Assembly: GCF_021869535.1 (NCBI RefSeq)
Contig: NW_026262712.1
Span: 67,240,100-67,304,099, forward strand
DNA length: 64,000 nucleotides
DNA from: Mytilus californianus
Taxonomy: Eukaryota > Mollusca > Bivalvia > Mytilida > Mytilidae
Reading direction: 5' to 3'
Shown: positions 35,301-45,429 of the stretch, piece after piece
How positions within the stretch are numbered: position 1 is the stretch's first letter
How the letters are laid out: each line of letters starts with the position of its first letter
Made by a program: the position numbers and the translations under genes
The notes under the pieces: model-generated
Told to the model about the DNA's origin: nothing
The model's database searches: none
Seen by the model: only the letters and a program-made list of their open reading frames with translations

Positions 35301-38300
35301 AATGCAACCATCTCCCAACATGGGACCACAGATTTGATCTTCTAATCAGACTACAGGAGCATGATTGAATTTGCGTATAAGACTTGTTCTTGGTCAATTA
35401 CTATTAATCTAAAATTACTAAAATTTCAAAAAATAAATGATCAGTAATACAAATACAATAAATACTTTTTTTAAAAATAAAATTCTTTTGAATTTACAAT
35501 GATAAAAAAGAGAGTTATTTCCCTTACACCTCTAGAAAAAATAAAAAAAGAAATACTCTAATAAATAATTTCTGTACAATCAAACACCAAAACAAATGTT
35601 CCTAAAAATTTAAAAGCTATAACTGGATCCATATTTTTTTTTTCAAAACACCTGAAACTATCTAACATAACATTTGAATGTCATTTAAAATGGTTGAAAA
35701 AGTTTGAAATGTTCATATCTATTGCTTATAGGGTTGGGTTGACAACTTCAATGGACCAACAGGACTATTGGCAGCAGTAAGTTATAATTTAGAAATCTAT
35801 GTTTTGTTATAGATATATCAGATTAATATTTTTATCCAAGTTATAATTAATAGAAATCACACACATGATGGTGTATTTATTGGCATACTTGAAACAGAAG
35901 CAACTGAAGTATTTCGTAAAAATAATTAAAATGCACAGGTAACAAATGTATCCATAGACTTTCTGGAAAATCATGGTTTTAACTTTATGGAGAACATTTA
36001 CATTGTTACAGAATTCTGATTTTTAAGTTTAAATGAATTTAATAGTGTGTATCACTGAATCCTTTATATAAGTTCAATGTCGGGCAATGCATTTTTACTT
36101 TAACCATATATAATACCTTAAATACTATTAATCATGTAAAACACATGTTAATGTGTAAATAAATAAAGTTATGCAAGAAAAATACAACTAAAAAGTGTAT
36201 GGAATATCAGTGTTTTACCTGTACCTTTGATTTTCAACTGAAAAATGCATTCACTTTGACATTTGACCTTTAACAAATGGAAAGTAGATATGATATTCAT
36301 ATTACCATTACATTATAAAATATAACTATCTGAAAAGTCTTGATTATATGCTAAAAGAAAATACATTCATGAACAATCTTGTTTTATATTTAATAATAAT
36401 TATTTAGATAGGAAATGGTTTGTTGCGAAATATGATTGGCGACCCCAGTAAAACAGCTGACATTGTACCTGTAGATACGGCCTCTAACATGATGATTGCA
36501 TGTGCATGGAACACAGCTGTAAATAGGTATGTTGATTTGTTTAAATTCTCTGCTGATTCGTGTTGTCTTGTTGGATTGCTAATATTGCCATTCCCAATTT
36601 GCAGTTTAACAGCATTGAAGAGTGCGAACAGATGTCAATGTATTATGTGTTGTGCTTCCCATTTCACTCCCAAATTCTAGAATATTGATGCTATGATTTT
36701 TATCAATATGTCAAAAGTCTTTCATTCTATACATCAGTCCAACTGGACATCAGTCCCACTGGACATTATTAATCAACCAACAATCAATCAATGACATCAA
36801 TTTGCTTTTGTCTATTTTCAGATCATCAGTAGGGAATGTTTATCACTGTACTACAGGCCAGTTAAACAAATTAACCTGGGGAATGGTTGGTAAGTAAGAC
36901 AAAAATGAACTTATGAACAATAACTTTACCCTGCTATTTCTTTAGACTGAATGTTAATTTTAGCCAAAAAAAAATATTATTCAATGTAACATATTTCCAT
37001 TAAACAAATAAAATATTGTATATATAGAATGCAACATACCAAATCAAGTTACATTGTACAAAAAAATAAAATTAAAAAAACCCAGATTAAGTGGACTAGA
37101 CTGTTATTGATTGTGTTGTTATTGACACTTCTTTTTGAAAAAAGGCCCTTGCAGTGCATTCAGATTGCTAAGTGCATTTAGTGAACTGCATATGTTTCCT
37201 AAGTTTTGTTGCATAGTATGTTTCTCAGTAATATTCTTTTATGAATTCCAGAATATAAGCTTCTTTATGAATTATAATGAACAGTATTCTCAAACAATAG
37301 AACTAAATTTAAAGGGGCATTAGCTGTCAAATTCATGTTCACCGATTTGACTCAAATTCTCATATTTTACTAAAACGTATATCCAAACAATAAGTCTAAA
37401 ATAAACAATTTACGATGCACAGACTCGATAATATGTATCAGCATTTCATGTGTATTTTTGTTTAGAAGCCATCTAATTAACCATCAAGGTGACCTCAGAA
37501 GACTGCCGACAGTCATATACCCCAATATAAATATAAACATAGATATAAAGTCTGTATGATTTCATACTATAGGTTTAAAAAATATGTTAATAGTCGTTTT
37601 TTTACCTGTATAACAATGAGTTTTTGTAGATCGAATCAGTCAACCAAATTGTTTACCCTTTTTTCACTTCCAATGTTGACATTCTTTTCTTTTAAATAGC
37701 TGAACACACCTAGTTCATGCGTAACCCATCTCTAGCTAAGGGGCTCAATTGAAGTTCACATGAATACAGATTTAATGAATCAAATTATTCACTTGCAAGT
37801 GAATAATTCATTAACGATGTTTCTTTGCTTATTTTGACAAAACTGAACCAAACTGACTGCTAAAAGCGAATTATTATATCACTATTTCACTTTCGTTAAT
37901 GATTGAAAAAAAAAAATCATATTTCATTTTTTTCTATATCTCGTAGCTAATGCCCCTTTAAAACCATTTACATTGCATAAGTTAAAATTTCCACTTCAAT
38001 CCAGCTTTTAAAATTTTATTTAGAATTTATGTCCAGTTTTAATATTATAATCAGATACTGTGGATTTATTATTATTCGTGGGATACTACTTCTTGTGGAT
38101 TTCATGGTAAAAGTTGAACAAAGAATTTAAATGTTCAACGAAAAACACAATTTCTAAAGGCTTGTAAGCAGACTTTTTGCAAAACCACAAAAATTGAAAT
38201 CCATGAAAAATGAATGAATTCATAGTATTTCATTTCCTTTTTAGTACTGGTTTGAAACATAAAAATAACTTCCTTCTATAATATTTTAAGGTAGATGAAC

Positions 38301-41300
38301 AAGTGATAGGGGCCATCTTTAACTTGCAGTTAGGTCAAATTATGTGCTCCATGTAAAAGTCCTCACTGTAAACTTAAGGTAAAGAACAGTAGCCGGTTGT
38401 ACAAATGTGTCATTAGTCTAATGAGTCATTACGTCTTCATTAGCCTAATGCATCATAAAAGCTTAATGAAGACTTATTGAACCATTAGGCTAATGCCACG
38501 TTCGTACAACCGGCTGCAGCAATACAAAGATTATTTAAAACATTCCACCAAACACTACACTGAAAGGAAACTATTAATACTGTTTTGGGGTTTCTGTTAA
38601 GTGGAATGAAGATTTTGTGTTATGAATTAATTCAACATATCTCTTCTTTTCCATAAAATGATGTAGTCTAATAGAAAACCATTTTAGCTCACCTTGTCTG
38701 AAAGGCCATGTGAGCTTTTGAAATCACTCGTGTTCGGGGTCCATACATTGTTGAAAACTTACTGTTTTTTTTTTTAAATCTTCTCTGAAACTACTGGGCA
38801 AATGTTACCAAACTTTACCTGGGTGTTCCTTAGCGTATCTAGTTTTAAAATTGTAACCAGGATTTGATCCATCAATAAACATGACGGCTGTTGCTAAAAA
38901 TAGAACATAGGGGGTAAAATGCAGTTGTTGGTTTATGTCTCAAAAACTAATGCAGTAAGAGCAAGTCTGAATTGATAAGTAGGTCAAGGTCTATCTCCTG
39001 CAAAATTTTCAGAAAAATCAGACAATTCTTTTTGGGGTTATTGCCCCTGAAATGTCATGTTTTTGCAAATTTCTCTGTTTTTGGTTTTCATCTTCAAAAT
39101 TAATACAGAGAGAAATTTAAAACAGTAAAAATGACCATAACAATAAGATCTACAAAAAAGTCAAACTTAATAGAAATTTTCAAATGACCTGTTACATGAG
39201 TTATTGCCTTTAAATGATGATTTAACCTTTTTTGCATTTTTTTAGGAAGCTATAGTTGATAGGGAGAATCTTTAAAAAAAAATCTCATCTTCAAGTGAGG
39301 CAACATTGATGAATTGTCAGTTGACCCCTTATAAGAGTTATTGCCCTTGAAAGAAATAATTTACTTATTTTTTGCCTTTTTTCATTTAATTTATGACAAA
39401 TTAAGAGAAATTGTACAAGCAAAAGTGTACAGCAAAATTAGCTCTACAAAAAAAAAAACAGCTTGCCTAAAATTCAATTAAAGGAGTTATTGCCCCTGAA
39501 TGACCATTTTACCCATTTTACCTTTTTTTTTTGGCAGAAACAAAATTTTATAGAAAGCAACAACATAAAGCATAAATGTTCAGCAAAATAAGATCTACAT
39601 ATAAGTAAGAATAGTTGAAATTTTGTCAATTGACCCAGAGAGGAGTTATTGCCCTTGAAAAATGATTATTTTATTTCCATTTTAAGCAGTTTTTGTACAA
39701 ACTATAATCAGTCATCATGGCTGAAACTGTGAGCAAACTCTTTATAGAAATTATTTCCCCTAAATGATGATTTTTATTCATTTTTTCCATTTGTGTCAAA
39801 AACTACAGGAGTAGCGAGGAACTGTAAAAAGCAAAAAATATCAGCAAAATAAGATCTACAAGTACAATGTAGGTCAACATGGCCAAATTATCTTACTAGT
39901 TATAGGATTAATTGCCATTGAATGATGTTTTATACTCCATAATAACTTAGATCTTTGCTTTTGTATTTTACAGAGAGAGATAGTTATAAGTATTTCATGA
40001 AAAACCCAGTCAACACAGTCACCAGGATACCCAATCCTAGATTTACAAAAAATTTGTAAGTTTACATTTAAACCATTTTTCTAATGAAAAAAATACATGT
40101 GGTGATGCTTCAGAAATATAAATAACAATATACAATACTCTGCAAACATTTTGTGTGTAATACAATTGTCACACTAACAATCCATATAATATCATAAGTT
40201 TTAAAGGTGCAAAATATCAAGTTCCTTACAGATCATCTGCCTACTTTACTAACAGTATATGCATTTTTAAATAACCCCCATCTCGAAGAGAGAAATTCTG
40301 AAAAATGAAAGAAATATATTTTCTAAATTTTGCTTCAAACATTATCTCTTAATCATAACTAAGCTTCTGCCAAAGTTTCATTCTATGATGGTTAGACAGA
40401 TAATTGCTGTGTAACAAATTTTTAACACCAGACTGTATATTTATTTTGTAGGATTTATCATGAGATATTAATGTTGTTTGATCACATGTTACCTGCTTAT
40501 ATCATGGACTTTTTCTTATGGATACAAGGAAAACGTACTATGTAAGTAGATTCACAGTATTCATAATTTTAGTTAATGTTGACATTACATCAATGCTTTA
40601 ATTTCCAAATTATCATGTCAAATACAAATACTCAAATAATTGATTAGTTTTAAAATATTTTATTGACTCAAAAGTAAAATAGAATGGACACAAGTAAATC
40701 ATACTCATGTTGTCCTCTCCAGAAAAATAAATGATAGGAATACCTATTATTAGATGTTAGTTATTAAGTAGCTTTTTATACAACCGCAAAAAAATTTGTG
40801 GTCGTATATTGGTATGACGTCGTCTTCGTCGTCGTCGTCCGAAGACACATTGGTATTTGCACAATAACTTTATGGATCTCTATGAAATTTTACCATAAGG
40901 TTCAATACCACATAAGGAAGGTTGGGATTGATTTTGGGGGTTATGGTACCAACAGTTAAGGAATTAAGGGCCTAAAAGAGGCCAAAAATAAGCATTTTTG
41001 TAACTTCCAAACAATAACTTGTGTGTTAGTGTATCTATCTCTCTGACATTGTACCACAAGGTTCCATATCACAAAGGGAATGCTGGGATTTATTTTGGGG
41101 GTAATTGCCTTAAAATTTTAGGAATTAGGTGCCAAAAAAGGGGCAAAAAACAAGCATTTTTCTAGTTTCATGACAATAACTTGTGTGTAAGTGTATGGAT
41201 CTTTATGAAATTGCACTACAAGGTACCATATCACAAAGGGAAAGCTGGAATTGAGTTTGGGGGTAATTGCCCAAAATGTTTAGGAATAAGTGGCCAAAAA

Positions 41301-44300
41301 TAAGCATTTTTCTAGTTTCCAGACAAGAACTTGTGTTCAAGTGTATGGATCTCTCTGAAATTGTACTGCAAGGTACCATACCACAAAGGGAAGGCTGGGA
41401 TTGATTTTGGGGGTAATTGCCCAAAATGTTTAGGAATAAGTGGCCAAAAATAAGCATTTTTCTAGTTTCCAGACAAGAACTTGTGTTCAAGTGTATGGAT
41501 CTCTCTGAAATTGTACTGCAAGGTACCATACCACAAACGGAAGGCTGGGATTGAGTATGGGGGTAATGAATCATAAGGGGATTCAAAAAATTTGGGGGGG
41601 ATTTTTTTTCCTTTTTTTTTTCTTTAAAATTTTCCGTTTTAAGTTGGTTATTTCTGATTTATATATAAAAGCAAACAATAATGATATGGGTTGAATAGGT
41701 AAATTAAATTTTTTTAAGTTCTTAGACCACATTCTTTCTGTGTCAGCAACCTATGCTGTGTCAAATATTTAATCACAATCCAAATCCAGAGCTGTATCAA
41801 GCTTGAATGTTGTGTCCATACTTGCCCCAACTTTTCAGGGTTCGACCTCTGCGGTTGTATCAAGCTGCGCCCAGTGGAGCATTTTATTTATAGTTGCAGA
41901 GCTGTATAATACACTGAAAGTGTTTTGATGGCTTTAATGCGTGATGAGAACAGCATGAACTAAAAAAAATGAATTTCATTGTCTTTCTGCAGTAGAAGAA
42001 ATGTATGCTTTCACAATTTAACCCTGTCTGAACAGCACCCTTTGCAATGAAATGTTGCTTTTGGATTATATATTGATTTCAATTATTATTTACAAAAGAC
42101 TGTTATTTTTGACTTTCTGACACTTTAGTTCCATTTTGACAGGTGTTTGGTTAACATCAGGTTAAGTTTTTTATGGTTTCATTTATATATATATTTATGT
42201 GGTGGTTTGGACTGTTGATCCATCAATGATTTGTATAATAAATAATGGTGTCACATTTGTTAAAAAAATGACTATTTCGTTTTATTACAGATTTGTTAAA
42301 ATACAAGACAGACTACGTAGATCAGTTGGTAGTTTAGATTTTTTTACCTCAAATGAATGGGAATTTGCGAATGGCAATTTGTATATGTTGCTGAACAAAA
42401 TGACAACTGAAGATCAAAAGGTAAGTGCTTCTTTCCAATTTTTTTTCCCTGTTTTTTTTGGGGGGAGGAGAGGGGTTTGGCTATTGAAATGTTTATGGAT
42501 GATAAATATGATGAGCTTTTAGAAGTTGAGTAAATTTTAATGCTATAAAATAATAGGATTATATAGTCTGGTCAGTTAAGTGCAGAAATGTCATTTATAA
42601 TATAACTCTGACTTCTTCAACATGTCAAAATTGACATATTTGACATAAAATTGCCATTTTACAAATATTTATCTGTAAAATTAATACGAGTAACAACATT
42701 CCCTAAAAAAGGTTTCATTTGTTATTTTTAGTCCCCTACCGACGAATTCGAAGGGGACTTTAGGTTTGCACTCTGTCCGTCTGTCTGTCCATCCGTCAGT
42801 CCGGTAAATCAGTTTTCCAGACTTTTTTTCTTTATGCTTGAAGATATTGATTTGATATTTGGTGTATTGTTTTATCATGACAAGTTACAGGTCAAGTTCG
42901 ATTTTCACGATTTTAGCTTTTCTCCTTGTTCAGTTAAAGCCCTTTCCCTAGAATTAAATTTTTGATGAAATAATTATTAATTACTAGATTTCTGTTCAAA
43001 GGGAATTAACTCATTTTTAGCTCACTTGGCGTCCGTCGTTGTCGTCTGTCGTCGTTAACTTTTACAAAAATCTTCTCCACTGAAACTACTTGGCCAAATT
43101 TAACCAAACTTGGCCACAATCATCATTGGGGTATCCAGTTTAAAAAATGTGTCCGGTGACCCGGCCAACCAACCAAGATGGCCGCTATAGCTAAAAATAG
43201 AACATAGGGGTAAAATGTAGAGCATTTAGAGCAAATCTGACGGGGTAAAATTGTTTATCAGGTCAAGATCTATCTGCCCTGAAATTTTCAGATGAATCGG
43301 ACAACCCGTTAAAGGTTGCTGCCCCTGAATTGGTAATTTTAAGGAAATTTTGCCGTTTTTTGGTTATTATCTTGAATATTATTATAGATAGAGATAAACT
43401 GTACACAGCAATAATGTTCAGCAAAGTAAGATCTACAAATAAGTCAACTTGACCAAAATGGTCAGTTGACCCCTTAAGGAGTTATTGCCCTTTATAGTCA
43501 ATTTTTAACCATTTTTCGTAAATTTTTGTAATCTTTTACAAAAATCTTCTCCTCTGAAACTACTAAGACAAATTTAACCAAACTTGTCCACAATCATCAT
43601 TAAGGTATCTAGTTTAAAAAATGTGTCCGGTGACCCCGCCCGCGAACCAAGATGGCGGACATGGCTAAAAAATAGTACATAGGGTAAAATGCAGTTTTTG
43701 GCTCATATCTCTGAAACCAAAGCATTTAGAGCAAATCTGACTAGGATAAAATTGTTCATTAGGTCAAGATCTATCTGCCCTGAAATTTTCAGACCAATCA
43801 GGCAACACGTTGTTGGGTTGCTGCCCCTGAATTGGTGATTTTAAGAAAATTTTGCAGCTTTTGGTTATTATCTTGAATATTATTATAGATAGAGATAAAC
43901 TGTAAACAGCAATAATGTACAGCAAAGTAAGATCTACAAATAAGTCAACATGACCAAAATTGTCAATTGACCCCTTTAGGAGTTATTGTCCTTTATAGTC
44001 AATTTTTTACAATTTTCATAAATTTTGTAAATTTTTACAAAATATTTTCCACTGTAACTACTGGGCCAAGTTCATTATAGATAGAGATAATTGTAAGCAG
44101 CAAGAATGTTCAGTAAAGTAAGATCTACAAACACATCACCATCACCAAAACTCAATTTTGTCATGAATCCATCTGTGTCCTTTGTTTAATATGCACATAG
44201 ACCAAGGTGAGCGACACAGGCTCTTTAGAGCCTCTTGTTTAACTTTCCCTAGAATTAAATTTTTGATGAAATACTTATAAATTACTAGATTTCTGTTCAA

Positions 44301-45429
44301 AGGGAAATAACTCTTCTTTTTTTTTTAAAGATTTGTAAAAAGACATTGTATTAAGATAATGACATTTTGGACTTTTTTCCTCTTCTTTAGTAAATTGTTT
44401 GAAGAATTTAGTGGTAGGTTTGCTCCATTACAATGAATTTTTAACTGGTAGGGGACTATGTATTGCCATGCAATACTCACAGAATGCTTGTTTAATCTAA
44501 AAGATGCAAAAATAAGACCTTGAAAAACAATTTGATTGAACACCAATTTGACGAAACGCACATTAATTACCCTAATTAATCTCTTATAATGATTATTTGT
44601 TCTTTTGTTTTATTTTTAGACATTCAACTTTGACCCTAAATTAATAGACTGGTCTAAGTATATGGAGCGCTACTGTTTAGGAACTAAACAATTTGTACTG
44701 AAAGAAGAATTGTCAGAGTTACCAAGAGCAAGGAAAACCCTCCAAAGGTTTGTAATATACAAGTATTTCATAGATTTTACAATATTAGACAGTATTCTAA
44801 ATTGCCTCTAAAACCCTAATGTTAATTTTTACTCTTTTCTTATTGGAATAAGAGGACTTTAAATGTTTAAAATGTTAAGCACAATCAATGAAGTAATCAT
44901 TTATATAAATTGGGTTATGGCAAAAATATATATTTAAATTGACTCGAACGATACACCATTCTTTTGAAAACTAACCACCTATATGGTCTAGTGGTAGCTT
45001 GGTGGTCTGTTCTATGAACAGCCAGGTCAAACCAATAGGGGTAAAGACTTGAAAATTGGTGTTTGCTATTAATCTGCTTAGAATGCCCAATTTTAGTTCA
45101 GGGTTTCTGCCTGGTACAAAGCAGGGTTCATAACCAAAAGATATATAAAGGGCAACATACAGACCCATACAATGGACAATATGTTAATCTCTAAATTGTC
45201 ACAGGCCTATAAAGAAAAGTAAATAAATTAAACAATGATAATAAGGGAACCATGCCTTTTCTTTTTCAGATTGCAAAGAATCAACCTATGTATCAATGTG
45301 TTTGGTATAATTATTCTTTGGAGATTGTTGATGAACAGATTCACCATAGCCAAGTCACTGTGGAACTTCTTAATGGGATGGGCATTGAAGATATTCAAAA
45401 GTCTACCAACTCTTATGAAAGCCACATAA
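26161..45429 (+). CDS. Fatty acyl-CoA reductase (FAR1/FAR2-like), 13 coding exons
   Basis: FARs reduce long-chain acyl-CoA to fatty alcohol with two NADPH, supplying alcohols for ether lipids and wax esters; animal FAR1 is a tail-anchored peroxisomal protein. Joining 13 exons through GT-AG introns gives 1557 nt, or 518 residues plus stop, which is the usual length (about 515). Visible features are the Rossmann motif TGATGFMG (residues 20-27), [20 protein letters not shown] (154-163), the catalytic YTYTK (Y208, K212) and RPSIVGASW. The FAR C-terminal ('sterile') domain runs from about residue 350 to 460. A hydrophobic C-terminal anchor (about 468-510) includes NVFGIIILW. Reading phase is kept across all 12 junctions and no stop or frameshift is seen, so the gene is probably functional. 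Introns are packed with transposons. Whether it is the FAR1 or FAR2 orthologue cannot be told. Confidence 0.95.
26464..27622. mobile_element. 1.16 kb MULE-like element with CTCGTACCA arrays at both ends, in FAR intron 1
   Basis: Left end: about eight spaced copies of (A/G)A(C/G)TCGTACCA within 26472-26602. Right end: the inverted set TGGTACGAGTT within 27475-27612. The outer ends match over more than 30 bases as inverted repeats (both contain CTCGTACCATTGCAAACTCG in the appropriate orientation). CACCAGATG is duplicated at 26455-26463 and 27623-27631. A 9-bp target duplication fits Mutator-like elements. The interior is AT-rich and lacks a transposase frame, so it is non-autonomous. Confidence 0.85.
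27930..28340 (-). repeat. Dispersed repeat family A, inverted copy in FAR intron 1
   Basis: Ends with GTTGTCTCATTGGCACTCAT then ACCACATCTTCTTAT, the reverse of the family A start. It contains TAAACCCGCTGCATTTG and AGCCCATTATAGCTTGCTGT. The short frame across it is not a gene. Confidence 0.75.
28454..30023. mobile_element. 1.57 kb DNA transposon with TTAA target duplication, in FAR intron 1
   Basis: Ends GGTAGCACTACAGTC and GACTGTAGTGCTACC are perfect inverted repeats, each bordered outside by TTAA (28450-28453 and 30024-30027). TTAA duplication is the mark of piggyBac- and Kolobok-type transposons. The longest internal frame is 73 codons (29032-29253, minus) and is not recognised, so the copy is probably non-autonomous or decayed. 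Confidence 0.85.
30442..30617 (+). CDS. FAR exon 2 (residues 68-126)
   Basis: Acceptor TGTTACAG|CTG and donor AA|GTGAGT. Encodes [15 protein letters not shown]... to the conserved [12 protein letters not shown] block. Confidence 0.93.
30830..31090 (+). repeat. Dispersed repeat, GGTTAAAGTTCTTGGTCAAGG family (intron 2)
   Basis: Shares TTAAAGTT(C/T)TTGGTCAAGG and CAACTTGAAACTTAGTACACATG-type blocks with 50870-51110. Partial copy. Confidence 0.55.
31246..31318 (+). CDS. FAR exon 3 (residues 126-150)
   Basis: Acceptor ATTGTAG|A completes the split Lys codon; donor GAA|GTAGGT. Encodes [19 protein letters not shown] and following residues. Only 73 nt, so invisible to simple frame scans. Confidence 0.92.
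31461..32569. mobile_element. 1.1 kb element with GGACAAG-rich ends in FAR intron 3
   Basis: Ends CAGGGCTCGACAATAAC and GTTATTGTAGAGGCCTG are inverted repeats at 15 of 17 positions, flanked by AATTG on both sides (31456-31460, 32570-32574). Subterminal CTTGTCC/GGACAAG motifs occur on both sides in inverted order. The interior includes a family A end (about 32110-32190, inverted). Non-autonomous; the superfamily is open. Confidence 0.65.
33225..33400 (+). repeat. Dispersed mussel repeat with GGTCGGGTTGTTGTCTCTTT (intron 3)
   Basis: The stretch GAAGACCCATTGGTGGCCTT to CACATTCCCCATTTCCATTC is, as I recall it, one of the commonest dispersed sequences in mytilid DNA. Only one copy lies in this window. 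Confidence 0.55.
33502..33608 (+). CDS. FAR exon 4 (residues 151-186)
   Basis: Acceptor TTTTTTCAG|TCT and donor GG|GTATGT. Encodes [16 protein letters not shown], a core FAR motif. Confidence 0.94.
33895..34080 (+). repeat. Dispersed repeat family A, partial (intron 4)
   Basis: AGATATAAGAAGATGTGGTA to AGTGTAAAACAATTC; only the first ~180 bases of the family are present. Confidence 0.7.
34473..34650 (+). CDS. FAR exon 5 (residues 186-245)
   Basis: Acceptor TTAACAG|A and donor CCT|GTATGT. Carries the active-site YTYTK (Y208/K212) and [14 protein letters not shown]. Confidence 0.95.
34755..34803. repeat. Short tandem repeat, three 18-bp units (intron 5)
   Basis: GACCTTACTAGATTGT-type units occur three times in tandem. 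Confidence 0.7.
35732..35776 (+). CDS. FAR exon 6 (residues 246-260)
   Basis: 45-nt microexon-like exon encoding [15 protein letters not shown], in phase, between GCTTATAG and GTAAGT. The sequence is a strongly conserved FAR block. Confidence 0.94.
36408..36526 (+). CDS. FAR exon 7 (residues 261-300)
   Basis: Acceptor TTATTTAG|ATA; donor AG|GTATGT. Encodes [20 protein letters not shown] and on to the conserved PVD..N..I..AW block. Confidence 0.94.
36822..36889 (+). CDS. FAR exon 8 (residues 300-323)
   Basis: Acceptor TATTTTCAG|A; donor G|GTAAGT. Encodes [20 protein letters not shown]. Confidence 0.92.
37313..37957. mobile_element. 645-bp element with TTAA target duplication, in FAR intron 8
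   Basis: Ends AGGGGCATTAGCT and AGCTAATGCCCCT form inverted repeats flanked by TTAA (37309-37312, 37958-37961). A decayed relative of part of this element lies inverted at about 4085-4260. No coding frame of note. It looks like a TTAA-type MITE (piggyBac/Kolobok-like), unrelated in end sequence to the one in intron 1. Confidence 0.75.
38391..38515. mobile_element. 125-bp hairpin element, AGCCGGTTGTAC ends (intron 8)
   Basis: AGCCGGTTGTAC and GTACAACCGGCT form a perfect 12-bp inverted pair. Internal ATTAGGCTAATG/CATTAG blocks extend the pairing. It is a likely MITE; the target duplication is unclear. Confidence 0.65.
38685..39950 (+). repeat. Dispersed repeat family G, truncated (intron 8)
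   Basis: Starts TTTTAGCTCACCTTGTCTGA and holds four or five diverged ~150-base blocks, each with 'GAGTTATTGCCC(C/T)TGAA' and 'AAATAAGATCTACA'. It is related to the inner element at 43013-44242 and, inverted, to 52135-52880 and 61340-62180. Confidence 0.65.
39974..40055 (+). CDS. FAR exon 9 (residues 323-351)
   Basis: Acceptor TTTTACAG|AG; donor TT|GTAAGT. Encodes [20 protein letters not shown] and links the Rossmann domain to the C-terminal domain. Confidence 0.93.
40452..40541 (+). CDS. FAR exon 10 (residues 351-381)
   Basis: Acceptor TTTTGTAG|G; donor AT|GTAAGT. Encodes [20 protein letters not shown], the start of the FAR C-terminal domain. Confidence 0.93.
40770..41866. mobile_element. 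1.1 kb element with TACAACCGCA ends and internal ~122-bp tandem repeats (intron 10)
   Basis: TACAACCGCA at 40779 and TGCGGTTGTA at 41850-41859 are inverted ends; weaker pairing runs out to AGCTT on both sides. The interior (about 40850-41575) is about five diverged tandem blocks, each with AAATAAGCATTTTT, ACAA(T/G)AACTTGTGT and ATCACAAAGGGAA-type motifs. A CGTCGTCTTCGTCGTCGTCG stretch sits near the left end. A 127-codon minus-strand frame across the blocks is a by-product of the tandem repeat. Confidence 0.65.
42291..42420 (+). CDS. FAR exon 11 (residues 381-424)
   Basis: Acceptor TTTATTACAG|A; donor AAG|GTAAGT. Encodes [20 protein letters not shown] and on to the TTEDQK segment typical of the FAR C-terminal domain. 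Confidence 0.94.
42942..43012. repeat. Left 71-bp direct repeat flanking the nested insertion
   Basis: Begins CTTTCCCTAGAATTAAATTT and ends GGGAATTAACTC. It is nearly identical to 44243-44313 (three or four mismatches). Confidence 0.85.
43013..44242 (+). repeat. Dispersed repeat family G, nested copy
   Basis: From TTTTAGCTCACTTGGCGTCC to CTCTTTAGAGCCTCTTGTTT. It contains two and a fraction copies of a ~475-base unit (TTTTACAAAAATCTTCTCC at 43063 and 43535, a diverged start near 44030). Related copies are at 38685-39950 and, inverted, 52135-52880 and 61340-62180. Confidence 0.75.
44243..44313. repeat. Right 71-bp direct repeat flanking the nested insertion
   Basis: Direct copy of 42942-43012. 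It borders the right end of the nested family G element. Confidence 0.85.
44620..44747 (+). CDS. FAR exon 12 (residues 425-467)
   Basis: Acceptor TATTTTTAG|ACA; donor AG|GTTTGT. Encodes [20 protein letters not shown], the end of the FAR C-terminal domain. The donor is weaker than the others. Confidence 0.93.
44974..45130 (+). mobile_element. Possible degenerate tRNA-derived SINE (intron 12)
   Basis: ATGGTCTAGTGGTAGCTTGG resembles a tRNA A-box region, and CCAGGTCAAACCAATAGG, 30-odd bases on, resembles a B-box. No second copy is in the window and no target duplication is visible, so this remains tentative. Confidence 0.3.
45270..45429 (+). CDS. FAR exon 13 (residues 467-518, stop)
   Basis: Acceptor TTTTTCAG|A; stop TAA at 45427-45429. 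Encodes the hydrophobic C-terminal tail with [12 protein letters not shown] and [14 protein letters not shown], matching the membrane-anchor region of animal FARs. A longer frame starting at 45235 runs through the intron end and is not real. Confidence 0.92.

Larger units (their letters stand above)
42731..44456. mobile_element. Element with GTCCCCTACC ends, carrying a nested insertion (intron 11)
   Basis: GTCCCCTACC (42731) and GGTAGGGGAC (to 44456) are inverted ends flanked by TA. After the left end comes CGAAGGGGACTT and a TCTGTCCGTCTGTCTGTCCA stretch. The 1.7 kb length is mostly a second element at 43013-44242; without it the host element would be about 0.5 kb. Confidence 0.7.

Noticed and set aside
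41203-41586. 127-codon minus-strand repeat protein
   Set aside because: It is a translation of the ~122-bp tandem blocks within a transposon in FAR intron 10.
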